Assembly: GCF_921293095.1 (NCBI RefSeq)
Contig: NC_060251.1
Span: forward strand, 64,063,585-64,127,584
Reading direction: 5' to 3'
DNA: 64,000 nt
Source of the DNA: Ischnura elegans
Taxonomy: Eukaryota > Arthropoda > Insecta > Odonata > Coenagrionidae
Shown here piece by piece: positions 47,401-55,181 of the stretch. Under the pieces are notes generated by a model. That model was not told the origin of the DNA. It made no database searches and saw only the letters and a program-made list of their open reading frames with translations. Numbering within the stretch: position 1 is the first letter of the stretch; each line of letters opens with the position of its first letter. The position numbers and the translations under genes are program-made.

Positions 47401-50400
47401 TTTATTTTTTTGGGTCCTGATTCATTCCCTATTAGGAAAATGTAAAAATTATCCGTATTTAGTGTTTCCGCATTTTGCGTTTTTCCGCATTTATGGTCGT
47501 AAAAATTTGTCCCGCTCGAGATTTTTTTGCCCGATTTAACGTTTTTTCATGACGGTTCATCCAAATCTTCGAAATTCTACTCATCAACAAGAAAAGTCTC
47601 ATGAAAGTTTACCAATATTCGATAGAATCTACCGGGGAACGCTTCTTCAACTGCTTTCTTCCGCGAGCGCAGCGCTGCGACCATTAACTCGCAAGTAGGG
47701 TGATTTGTCTTCTCGTAACGTTTCGCTCCCCTTCTGATCCAAACACCAGGCACTTTTTGTATCAGATCCGATCTAATGGAGCAAAGTCATCCCTTATAAC
47801 CTCGAACTACCTTATCCTTCACTTCTTGAACTTGACTTCGATGATGCGTGACGACTGATGACACGAGTTATCCTCCGAGGGCCGCTACAATAATGGTTTT
47901 CTCGTTATGTTTTCAATTGATGGCTTATGCCCCTTTCAACTATACTCCCTACGGGCAGTCGATTATTAGCCCAATATTTTTTCAGTCGGCTACTTTCTCT
48001 TTTCAAAAGAGGAGGCCCAATGTCAATTGCGCAGTTCACTAGAAGATTCTTTCTATAATCCATTCCAAGGTCGGTTTCCACAGAGGAACAGCGAAAGAAC
48101 AGAGAAAGTGTTTCCCCTGTCATGACCGTGAGTGAGAGCATTCTTTCCCTACGAAACAACATTATTTTATATCGTAATTTAGATATCCCGGAGCCCATTT
48201 ATCGACATGCGGCTGGTTGATATCGCTGTCGATTCAAAAATATTTATCTGGTGCTAATTAATGCCAAAAGAGAATGACAATCGGAGTTTTGACGAACTAT
48301 CACGGTCAATGACTCTAAATAAATCGCTCATGCTGGAAAAAAAATCACCGCATACTCACGGTAGAATAGATGAGCGCGGAAAAATACGAAAATCCGGCAG
48401 GTATCCCTTGGTGGTTGACTTCGACATCATAACCCTGATGAAATTGCTAAACTCCAGAGGCACTGACAATTTTTCAGATGAAATCCAGTTCTGTTGAAGA
48501 TAAAACCTTTTCACTTAACAGAGTTTAGGTGATCGTTACTCAAGGTCCAACCAAATTTTATTAAAAGCTGCCGAGAAACAAGGCGAGTCGGAGTCAAGGT
48601 GATCAGCGTGCCGCGTAAGCAACTTCTCCCGGCTCCATTCGACCTGCATAAGGCCGCGGATATATGACAACGAATCTGGTGTTATCATCGAGTTGAATCA
48701 CCATCGACTTGTATGCATACTAAAATAAGATTCTACTTTTTTGGATGACCTCGAAATCCAAAATATGCGCATAGGAGGCTTTTTAAAGGCTCATAAATCC
48801 CTTGTTTTGCCGAGGCAACAGAAAACGTTGAGTGGGCAAAATTTCAGAAAACCTCCCTTTTACTAGATATTCGGTAGTTGAGAATTTGGGATTAGCGATC
48901 TTCTGCTGTCCATTTATTTCACTCATTCCTCATGATTTTTCGAGTACCTACTTACACCTTTTCTTATTATATTAGAAATGCTATAGTCACCTACATGTCA
49001 CTTTTAAAGAAAAATTTCTAAATTTCATCGAGACCACTGAAATATGCATAAAAATGGAATCACTTATGTCCATAATAATAATCTGTGTGGGAATGCTTTT
49101 ATGTTGATGTTTATTAGAATTTTCTAAAAATATTTCATTAAAACAATTGTCATCCTCTCATTACTTATTTTTACTACCCATTTTTTTAGCTGATTCCTGA
49201 AAAGTATTATCCAACCTTCACAGGGCAGAAAACATTTCATTGAAGAATTTTTTGCTGCATTCAGCACCTTTTAGTTACTTAAAATAATATTTTTTATTCA
49301 TAAAAAGCCATTCCAATCATTACAGACCATAAAACCTGAAAAAAATGGCAGGTCCGCATTTAGTGTTTTTCCGCATTTAGTGTTTTAAATTTTGTCCCCC
49401 CTGAAAAACCTTAAATCAGGATTCTACTGTACATAAAATGGATTTGGCAGAGCTTTTACAGTATGGATTAATAATAGTAAATTGTACCCAGGAAAAAAAA
49501 TTGGGGGACAGGAAGCTCAAGTAAAAGAGTTTCTATGTAATCATTGAGTGGATTCAAAAAACAGCAACTTATACAGATAAAACATACTTACTTAAACGCT
49601 TTCCCAAGCGTCCCAACGACAACATCACTGGTGCTGATGTCTAAATTATGAGGATCCAAGGAGGTGAGGAAGTTCTCCTGAAAATATTAGAGATCAAATT
49701 TAAAAATGAAGTCAGCAAAGGTGCAATGTTGTACACGTGCATCCTCGTGAAAATGAACTCACCGCATCAGCTCGACATACAGTGTTAGCCAATTGTCTGC
49801 ACAACGTTTTCAGAAATGTTCCCTTCTGTGTTTCTTCCTCAACAATCGTGAATGAAAAAAGCCTTTCTTTCATTTCCTGGTTACTCCGACACATGAGGGC
49901 AAAGACATTTCGACAGTCTGCTAGGGGGATAAAATAAATGATTTTATGCTTGAAAAAAAATTGTATAAAATACATAATAAAAAGGAAATGCAACAACATG
50001 TACATTAATATCTCACCTTCTGTTTCTTTGATGTCGACAACTTTCCTCACACTAGATAAAGGAATGAGCTTCACATGTTTGTAGGGCTTCACACTATTTA
50101 ACCTAATTGAATGAAGACTATTTGTGCTTGGACTCTTCATAGATCCAAAAGCCTTTGACCTTTTCTTACAAACCTTGAAGGTGGAAGTGAAATGAAAAAA
50201 AAGCAAGATAAGTACAGAATATGATAAAGCAACATAAAACAGTATGTAACACATCTGATTTCCAATATCATTAAAAATTATTGACACTCAAAGAATTTAT
50301 GCAAATGGAATTGTGCATTGTAAATCAATATACATATAATAATACTACATAAAAATGAGTAGTAATGCATTCAGTGTAATGACAAGGTTGGTGACGGGAT

Positions 50401-53400
50401 TGGTGTCATCAGCATACAGAATTGGCATTGATTTCAAGTTCAGAAGATAATTAGGGAGATAATTAACATATAACACAGAGATAGGTGGGCCCACAGTTGA
50501 ACTGATATATAATACTTCATTGAAGTCATAGTATATTTGTCAAGCAAAACCCATGTTGTGATTTCACTCTAGGTAGGACAATATTTGGAGATACAAGCTT
50601 TTCAAGTATTTTAACAAATATATATTGTACATCAATTGGTCAATAATCATTTCAATCATACCAACATACACTGTTTTTGTACAAGTGAACTACCATATAA
50701 ACTCGTGTAAGAGACACACCTTTTTTCTCAGAAATTGCTGCTGAAAATGGGGGTGCATCACTTACATGAATTTCTTACCATCCCTGTGGCTTTCAACAAT
50801 AGAAATCAATTTACGGTAGTATTCTTAGAATTCTTAATGAAGCATCATAAGTTCATCATTACTAAATATTTTTAGAGAAATAGCTTGATTTTATTTTAGC
50901 AATGAATATTATCAGTCTAGCTAAGTACATATTTTAAACATTCTGGTGCTCTCTTCTTGATATATGAATTCATCATTGCAAATATTTGCAAGAGATTTGG
51001 ATTTTAATAATGGTGCAAAGATTATTAAAAGATTTTGTCCAATTGGGAAAACCAAAATTTTTTAGGAATGCATGATATAAATTTTAAATTGCAGATTCAA
51101 AATCAAGTTATCCTTAGCCTTAAAATTAGATGAAAGAAGGCTTAAATAATAATTTTCAACTTCCATATTCCCATGCTTAACACATTCAGTGCGGATGACA
51201 TATATATATATGTCATGAGGGCTTTTCCACTCAGGCGGATGACATAAATGTATGTCTTCGGGAGTACGTTTTTCCGCTGGTCACTAGGGTGCTCCGAGCG
51301 CGCCTAGCGTTACTTTTTCACCCTCCCGCAGTTCGGGATTGACCTTACACCATTGCGGAAGTGTCCGTTTCTAGTTCTACGAGTTCCTTCATTTTTAGTG
51401 TTTTTTTGTTTACTTTACTGTGCTGTTTTTGGAACAATTTGGCAGGTTGAGATTTTTCTTTTCATTTCCTTTGTCTCTTTTTCATCATTCTTATCGTAAA
51501 TATCATAATCATGTCTTACATATGGATTATTTTTTTTTATTTGTTTTTTTACCTTCATTTTTAATTTATTCATATTTTATGTGCTATCACAAAAATTATG
51601 ATTAGACTAACTTTTTTATTAAAGATATTTAGCCCCGTTTCGTACTCACTACATTATAAAAAAAATGATCTTAGTGCGGTGCTTCAGTTAATGATGTTAC
51701 ATTTGAATTTCTTTTGCTAGGAACATTTTTTATTAATGCAAATTACGTTTATCCTGGGTGATTTTTTTTAGGTCTTTATCCTACTTTTACAGCATATTTT
51801 CCCATTCGTTTCCCTAGGTCAATTACCAATCCTCTATTCATTTCGATTTTATTTCATTTTCTGAGTTATTCATACGTGTTGGGTTAGTTGCAGATTTTCT
51901 TCCTTTTCATAAAAAAATAACATATTAATGGCGTATGCCACACTGCATTACATTATCTACAGTATTGGTCTGTATTTTTTTACTCGTTTATTTGTTTCCT
52001 TAGCTTTGTAAACGAAATTGCGGAAAAGAATAGAGTCAGAGGTATTTTAAGCATTATGGCATTTAACCATTATTTATTCCCTTGAAATAGTATTTTTATC
52101 TTATTTTTTAATTTATTCATATCTTATGTGCAACCACAAAAATTATTATCAGACTTAGTTTTTGTTAATAACGTGTATTCCCGTCTCAAAACTTACTATT
52201 TTATTCCAAAATGTTTCCATGCGGTCCAAAAGGTCGTATTTTATACTTTATTAATAGTTTTAAAATAATTATTGCAAATTACGATTTTTTACATAATTTG
52301 GGTTTTTTTCCTAATTTTACGGCATATTTTCTCAGTCATTGCTCCGCATCAATTACTTGTCCTCTGATCATTATGGTGTTTTCATTTTGTAGGTCATTAA
52401 TACATTCTAGTGTTAGGTACAGATACAGTTTTAATTTTCATAAAAACTAAGGTATTAATCACATATGCAACACTCCATTACACAAATTGTACTATTTTGC
52501 TGGATAATTTTTAAGGCTCAAGGTTGGAGTCCCTCCCTACCAGCGGCACTCCCAGAGATTATTTCAACTTGCCAATGATATTTTCTTTGAAATAATCCTC
52601 TCATAGACGGAGAAAAATGCAGAAAGCATTTTCCTCCGAAATCCTTCACCAATGGCCTTCACTAAGGGCATAATGGATTGGAAGCTGTTGGACAGGGAGA
52701 ACTGGAAACTTGGCTGGGCATTCTTCTCCACATGGGCGCAATTAGGGTTAACACGATTTCTAACGATTGGAGGTCAGAATTAGTGTCAGTACCAATATTC
52801 GGGAGAAAATGTGCCGTGATAGGTTTTTAGGAATGATGCAGGCTCTTCATTTATCCGCTAACCGTGAAGGCATCCGTAGGACAGTGACTGCAATTTGCCC
52901 AGAATGTGAAGGTCAACCAGGGCTCTGTCTAAGGCCTTGCTTTCAAATATATCATAAAAATTTGTGAGAATTTTTATTGAAATGTTTCAATTTTGCAATA
53001 ACTCTGAGGTAACATAGATTTAAAAAATGTTTTTCCAATAAATTTATATTTTTCTTGCCGTTCATTGTGTGTTCTACTTCTGTGACTTGAAAAAATTAAA
53101 TCTACGGCCGTTGAAACAAAAAAAATACACGTAAAGACTAATTCCAAGATATTTCCGCCATTAACCTAAGGAATCAATGGTAGAAGAAGTATTATAAACG
53201 GAAATATGAAAAGTTCACTCCTTCATACAAGGAAAATTGCATGTGTGTAATGCGGGTTGCGTGAATTGTCAATTACTGGTGACGGGTGGCATACATGTAT
53301 GTCATTAGGGTTTTTTACAAATTGCTTGAAATAGAGACAAAAAAAATTGCAAATTCTGTAGTATTACTTCCAAGACCACCGTTATGAAGGAAAATCACCC

Positions 53401-55181
53401 ATCCGTCACTGGAGGTTTCGGTGAAAATATCATCCGCATTGAATGTGTTAAAAGGCTTAACAACATGCTATTAACAGCAGGCAGAAATTAATTTTTATTT
53501 GAATGTAATGAAATTAAATAATAAACAAACTTGCCTCCAACATATCAGAAAATAAGAAGAGGATCAAATGATCACCCTTGCCACTGAGGCCATCACTCAG
53601 CTCCATAACTTCACAGCGCTTAACGAAGTTCCTATGAGATGAGACCAAATGAGGCTGCAAGGAAAAAGAAAAAATTACATAACCTAACTAATCAATCAAA
53701 TGAGTCAGTTCAGAGTTACCAATGAAACAATATGAACTGTAGTTACTATGAAAGAAAAAATTATGAGACTACATATTTCTAAAATTGGTACGCTACAATC
53801 ATTTACCGTTAGGAATGTCAGAAAAACGCTGAAAAAATGCTCAGCGTCCAAATTATTTCCCAATACCAAATTTGGAGATTAATTTATAAATTTGAAAGAT
53901 AGATTGAAAAATGCTGCCAAAAAAATTGCATTAACAGTCATTCAATAGTATATTGAAGACATTGAAGATAGTTCCAAAAAAGTTGCTACAATACAGAAAG
54001 TGTGTCATCAGATTAGAGATTAATGCTTAAATTCCCTCAATGGACAAAGGAGCTGGAGCTGCAACTAATGAACCCTGATATCTTAGATGAAGGGAAATAC
54101 CCCATTTATATGGCAAAAAATACAAATATATAAGAAAAGTTAACTTAAATAAAATGCAAACCCTACATTGGACATGTCCTAAAATACATAGCCTGGAGAT
54201 GGTAAATGGGGAAGAAAAAATACCATCACAACCCTATTGGGATCAAGCTAGATTGAGATGAATGTAGTGGGCAAAAAGGCCAAAGGAACAAATTGAGGAT
54301 TAAGGACAAATATGAAAACAACTGTCTAGCAATCTAGGATTTAATGTTCAGGCAGATAAAAATACTTCTATAATTCAACGCACAACACAATGGGGGAAAT
54401 TCAATACGAGTAAAACTAGAGCCTTCTAGCTGATGGCACAGTTGTGAAAAGAAGATAACACCCACATAAAAAGGTACGCTAAATTCGGCCAGAACGGTTA
54501 TATCCAGCACAGTAGATGTGCCCTAAAGAATTTGATTGGGATGGGTTCGTTCAGTCCTCTTCCACTGGTTTTAGATCACAGAACCAGAATCGGAACCAAA
54601 GTAAAAAAGAATTATATCGACATTATCAGCACATAACCCAATTTTATAACTTTAATTTTCACTACATACTTCTAATAGTGATAAGATGGATCCACTCACT
54701 TGTGAGATAATTTGATGTGGTATTTTAGACAGTTACTGTAATAACCAAGCAAAATCATTTAAAAATCTTGCAAATCAAGCAATGAAAACAAAAAATTTAG
54801 CTCATATCTAACCCATCCCTAGCTATTATTAAATATTTATCTAATTACATAAAAAAAAGAAGGTGATATTAAAAACAAAGGCAAAAGTTCTTAGCAACAA
54901 AATCACCAAAATCATTAACTTCAATGCTTGGACAAAAATAAAATTCTAACAACAAGAGATGAAACCTTAAAATTGATTCAGATAAGAATTATTGTGAACA
55001 CAGTTTTCATCTTAACTCACCGGACAATGATCAATCTCATTAAAAATATCAAATATGACCATCTGCCCTTCAGTCTTTCGTTTGTCTTCATTTATGAGGG
55101 TCATCACTTCTCGGATTGCACTGAGAGCCTTTTCAAGAAGTGCATGATCAGGATTGCTCTTGCTTGTATGCTTCAAGATAT
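32332..55181 (-). CDS. Ect2 (pbl): ECT2/pebble Rho guanine-nucleotide exchange factor, 3' half (7 exons, partial)
   Basis: Joined on the minus strand: 55181-55021, 53654-53535, 50173-50017, 49917-49763, 49677-49592, 37388-37211, 32442-32332. All junctions keep the frame and give 321 codons, plus two bases of a split codon at the 5' end, and a TGA stop. ECT2 activates RhoA at the spindle midzone to drive the cytokinetic ring. Residues seen: end of the DH domain (NEDKRKTEGQM, DIFNEIDHCP), the PH domain (PHLVSSHRNF, LFLFSDMLE, CKKRSKAF, PYKHVKLIPLS, VVDIKETE, FALMCRSNQE, LCRQLANTVCRADA), then the tail with the hallmark GRAFSFNKTPTKLKRA and a C-terminal LRRL. It resembles insect pebble more than vertebrate ECT2. 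The BRCT repeats and most of the DH domain must lie past position 64,000. Introns are 1,366, 3,361, 99, 85, 12,203 and 4,768 bases; the second uses a GC donor. Confidence 0.95.
32443..34189. other. ECT2 intron, left part
   Basis: AT-rich intron sequence. Short frames at 33,623-33,949 and 33,913-34,194 have no recognisable content. ACTAGCCAGCCACCCGGCA at ~33,482 looks like the end of a further repeat, unpaired here. Confidence 0.45.
34190..34241. repeat. Perfect 52 bp palindrome, no loop
   Basis: Each half is CTCAAATTTGGACTCCAGGA followed by ACACTA, centred at 34,215/34,216. It is exactly self-complementary over all 52 bases. Confidence 0.95.
34244..34277. repeat. Perfect 34 bp palindrome, no loop
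   Basis: Half-site AGTAATTCTATATCATA, centred at 34,260/34,261; begins two bases after the 52 bp palindrome. Confidence 0.95.
34670..34745 (-). repeat. tRNA-derived SINE head (candidate)
   Basis: Minus strand shows box A TGGCCTAGTGAGC (34,719-34,731) and, about 30 bases on, a box-B-like GGGTCGGGACT (34,677-34,688), preceded by GCGGCGGCGG. No foldable tRNA, so a SINE or tRNA-like promoter. Confidence 0.4.
35874..36793. mobile_element. Tigger/pogo-type element, internally deleted
   Basis: Ends CAGTCAGATCCGGATTTAAG and, reversed, CAGTAGAATCCTGATATAAC, flanked by TA on both sides (35,872-35,873 and 36,794-36,795). Same family as 47,348-49,429 but lacking the ~1.4 kb centre. Holds a hAT MITE at 36,402-36,640. 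Confidence 0.85.
36402..36640. mobile_element. hAT-like MITE nested in the Tigger-type element
   Basis: Ends CAGTGGCATTGCGAGAGG and, reversed, CAGTGGAATAGCCAGG. Flanks TATGGCAC / TGTGGCAT (6 of 8). The related element at ~49,250-49,285 runs through this point without it, giving an empty site. Confidence 0.78.
37211..37388 (-). CDS. Ect2 (pbl): ECT2 exon: basic tail with AFSFNKTP motif
   Basis: Acceptor TATGCTTCTAG, reads FASRTRMKVGRAFSFNKTP then TKLKRAVSSMMSPF and QLGQMRLASCNNLT, donor ACG/GTGAGA. The basic RAFSF.KTP segment is a signature of the ECT2 C-terminal region, which helps membrane and phosphoinositide binding. Confidence 0.94.
37521..43330. mobile_element. Tigger/pogo-type element, 5.8 kb with a nested hAT
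   Basis: Ends CAGGCATCCCCCGAGTTACG and, reversed, CAGGCATCCCCCGAGTTACG, followed inward on both sides by TTTACGTAAGTCGA motifs. TA target duplication at 37,519-37,520 and 43,331-43,332. About 3.5 kb without the hAT at 40,520-42,796. I found no readable transposase. Lies wholly in the 12.2 kb ECT2 intron. Confidence 0.82.
40520..42796. mobile_element. hAT element, 2.28 kb, with GAATCG subterminal repeats
   Basis: Ends TAGTGATGGGTCG and, reversed, TAGTGATGGGTCGATTCC. Perfect 8 bp target duplication ATATTTAC (40,512-40,519 and 42,797-42,804). Many GAATCG/CGATTC hexamers near both ends, as expected for transposase binding sites. Inside, TAGGGATGTGCAAGTACTCG at ~40,718 looks like one end of another hAT family, partner not found. 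No transposase recognised; the frames at 40,903-41,295 are unexplained. Confidence 0.85.
43472..45280 (-). mobile_element. 5'-truncated LINE with TAA-repeat tail
   Basis: Minus-strand element: reverse transcriptase frame, short 3' UTR with GGCACCAATAAATTTATT, then a (TTA)n tail at 43,472-43,499. The 5' side stops at ~45,280 in a CATCC-rich stretch, so the endonuclease half is missing. Tail type and motifs suggest the CR1/L2/Daphne group. Confidence 0.85.
43619..45277 (-). CDS. Non-LTR retrotransposon reverse transcriptase (ORF2 C-terminal part, 552 codons)
   Basis: One uninterrupted frame. RT motifs in order: [11 protein letters not shown] (~79-89), [10 protein letters not shown] and [18 protein letters not shown] (~120-150), [15 protein letters not shown] (~170), [12 protein letters not shown] (~205, catalytic D), [20 protein letters not shown] (~270), MYADDTNHL (~300, catalytic DD), then [14 protein letters not shown]. 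The C-terminal region has [14 protein letters not shown] and [10 protein letters not shown], usual in CR1/L2-like LINEs. The first Met is probably not the native start, since a stop lies just upstream at the truncation. The lack of any stop over 1.66 kb implies a young insertion. It would copy LINE RNA at a nicked target but cannot act alone without an endonuclease. Confidence 0.92.
   Translation of the reverse strand: [552 protein letters not shown]
45584..46597. mobile_element. Tigger/pogo-type element, 1.0 kb
   Basis: Ends CAGTGTGTCCTCGTTTAACG and, reversed, CAGTGAGTCCTCGTTTAACG, with TA on both sides (45,582-45,583 and 46,598-46,599). Repeated TTTAACGTTGTT-like motifs near both ends. Contains a transposase N-terminal remnant (45,914-46,056). 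Confidence 0.9.
45914..46056 (+). pseudogene. Tigger transposase N-terminus (CENP-B-like HTH), frameshifted
   Basis: ATG at 45,914 reads MSTKKSGYPGGSSDMKKKRR, then the frame shifts and continues EQKLGIIKRIDEGATAGEIG, RVLGLQ. This is the N-terminal helix-turn-helix typical of Tigger/CENP-B proteins (LEQKL.II...G....IA..LG). The catalytic DDD region is gone. Confidence 0.75.
46598..47347. other. ECT2 intron between two Tigger-type elements
   Basis: AT-rich intron DNA without recognisable features. Confidence 0.4.
47348..49429. mobile_element. Tigger/pogo-type element, 2.1 kb
   Basis: Ends CAGTCAGATCCGGATTTAAG and, reversed, CAGTAGAATCCTGATTTAAG; TA target duplication (47,346-47,347 and 49,430-49,431). 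Repeated CGCATTTA-CGTTTT motifs near the left end. The longer relative of 35,874-36,793. The middle (47,470-48,860) may be a decayed coding region, but no transposase motif is readable in either strand. Its right end is 163 bases from an ECT2 exon. Confidence 0.87.
49592..49677 (-). CDS. Ect2 (pbl): ECT2 exon: linker after the PH domain
   Basis: Acceptor AATATTTTCAG, reads ENFLTSLDPHNLDISTS then VVVGTLGKAF, donor GTAAGTATG. Equivalent to the acidic linker that follows CRADA in ECT2. Ends in phase 2, completed by G of the exon 12.2 kb downstream to give Lys. Confidence 0.9.
49763..49917 (-). CDS. Ect2 (pbl): ECT2 exon: end of the PH domain
   Basis: Acceptor CCCCCTAGCAG, reads (D)CRNVFALMCRSNQE, FSFTIVEEETQKG and TLCRQLANTVCRADA; donor GCG/GTGAGT. 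Separated from the previous exon by a 99-base intron. Confidence 0.94.
50017..50173 (-). CDS. Ect2 (pbl): ECT2 exon: PH domain core
   Basis: Acceptor CCACCTTCAAG, 52 codons from VCKKRSKAF through PYKHVKLIPLSSVRKVVD to KETE plus one base; donor GAAG/GTGAGA. The split codon with the next exon gives Asp. Confidence 0.94.
50174..51176. other. ECT2 intron between the PH-core exon and the piggyBac element
   Basis: AT-rich intron. CCATATAAACTCGTGTAAGA at ~50,692 resembles one end of a dispersed DNA element; partner not found. Confidence 0.4.
51181..53447. mobile_element. piggyBac element, 2.27 kb, internally deleted
   Basis: Bounded by TTAA (51,177-51,180 and 53,448-53,451). Ends CACATTCAGTGCGGATGACA and, reversed, CACATTCAATGCGGATGA. 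Repeated GCGGATGACAT and ATGTATGTCAT motifs lie just inside both ends. Contains a joined transposase remnant (52,672-52,966). Sits in the GC-AG intron of ECT2, its right end only 84 bases from an exon. Confidence 0.9.
52672..52966 (+). pseudogene. piggyBac transposase remnant with catalytic core deleted
   Basis: Frame one reads GELETWLGILLHMGAIRV, NTISNDWRSE and LVSVPIFG, the piggyBac N-side motif (.LGIL..MG..R......W). After a frameshift it reads MCRDRFLGMMQALHLS, the following conserved helix. It then jumps directly to RRTVTAICPECEGQPGLC and PCFQIYH, the C-terminal cysteine-rich zinc-binding domain. The DDD catalytic centre between them is missing. Confidence 0.85.
53535..53654 (-). CDS. 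Ect2 (pbl): ECT2 exon: start of the PH domain
   Basis: Acceptor TTTTTCCTTGCAG, 40 codons from PHLVSSHRNFVKRC to LFLFSDMLE. The donor reads GAG/GCAAGT: a GC donor in its usual strong context. The only nearby GT would break the frame with the next exon, whose VCKKRS follows LE in this family. Confidence 0.92.
53655..55020. other. ECT2 intron
   Basis: 1.37 kb AT-rich intron with canonical GT-AG ends; no repeats identified. Confidence 0.6.
55021..55181 (-). CDS. Ect2 (pbl): ECT2 exon: C-terminal helix of the DH domain
   Basis: Acceptor ATTATTTCATAG, donor CCG/GTGAGT. Starts with two bases of a split Asp codon, then ILKHTSKSNPDHALLEKA, AIREVMTLINEDKRKTEG and ends DHCP. The long conserved DH helix binds Rho; the next exon continues PHLVSSHRN in phase 0. 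Confidence 0.93.

Noticed and set aside
47905-48198. 97-codon minus frame as Tigger transposase
   Set aside because: No HTH or DDE motif could be read in it.
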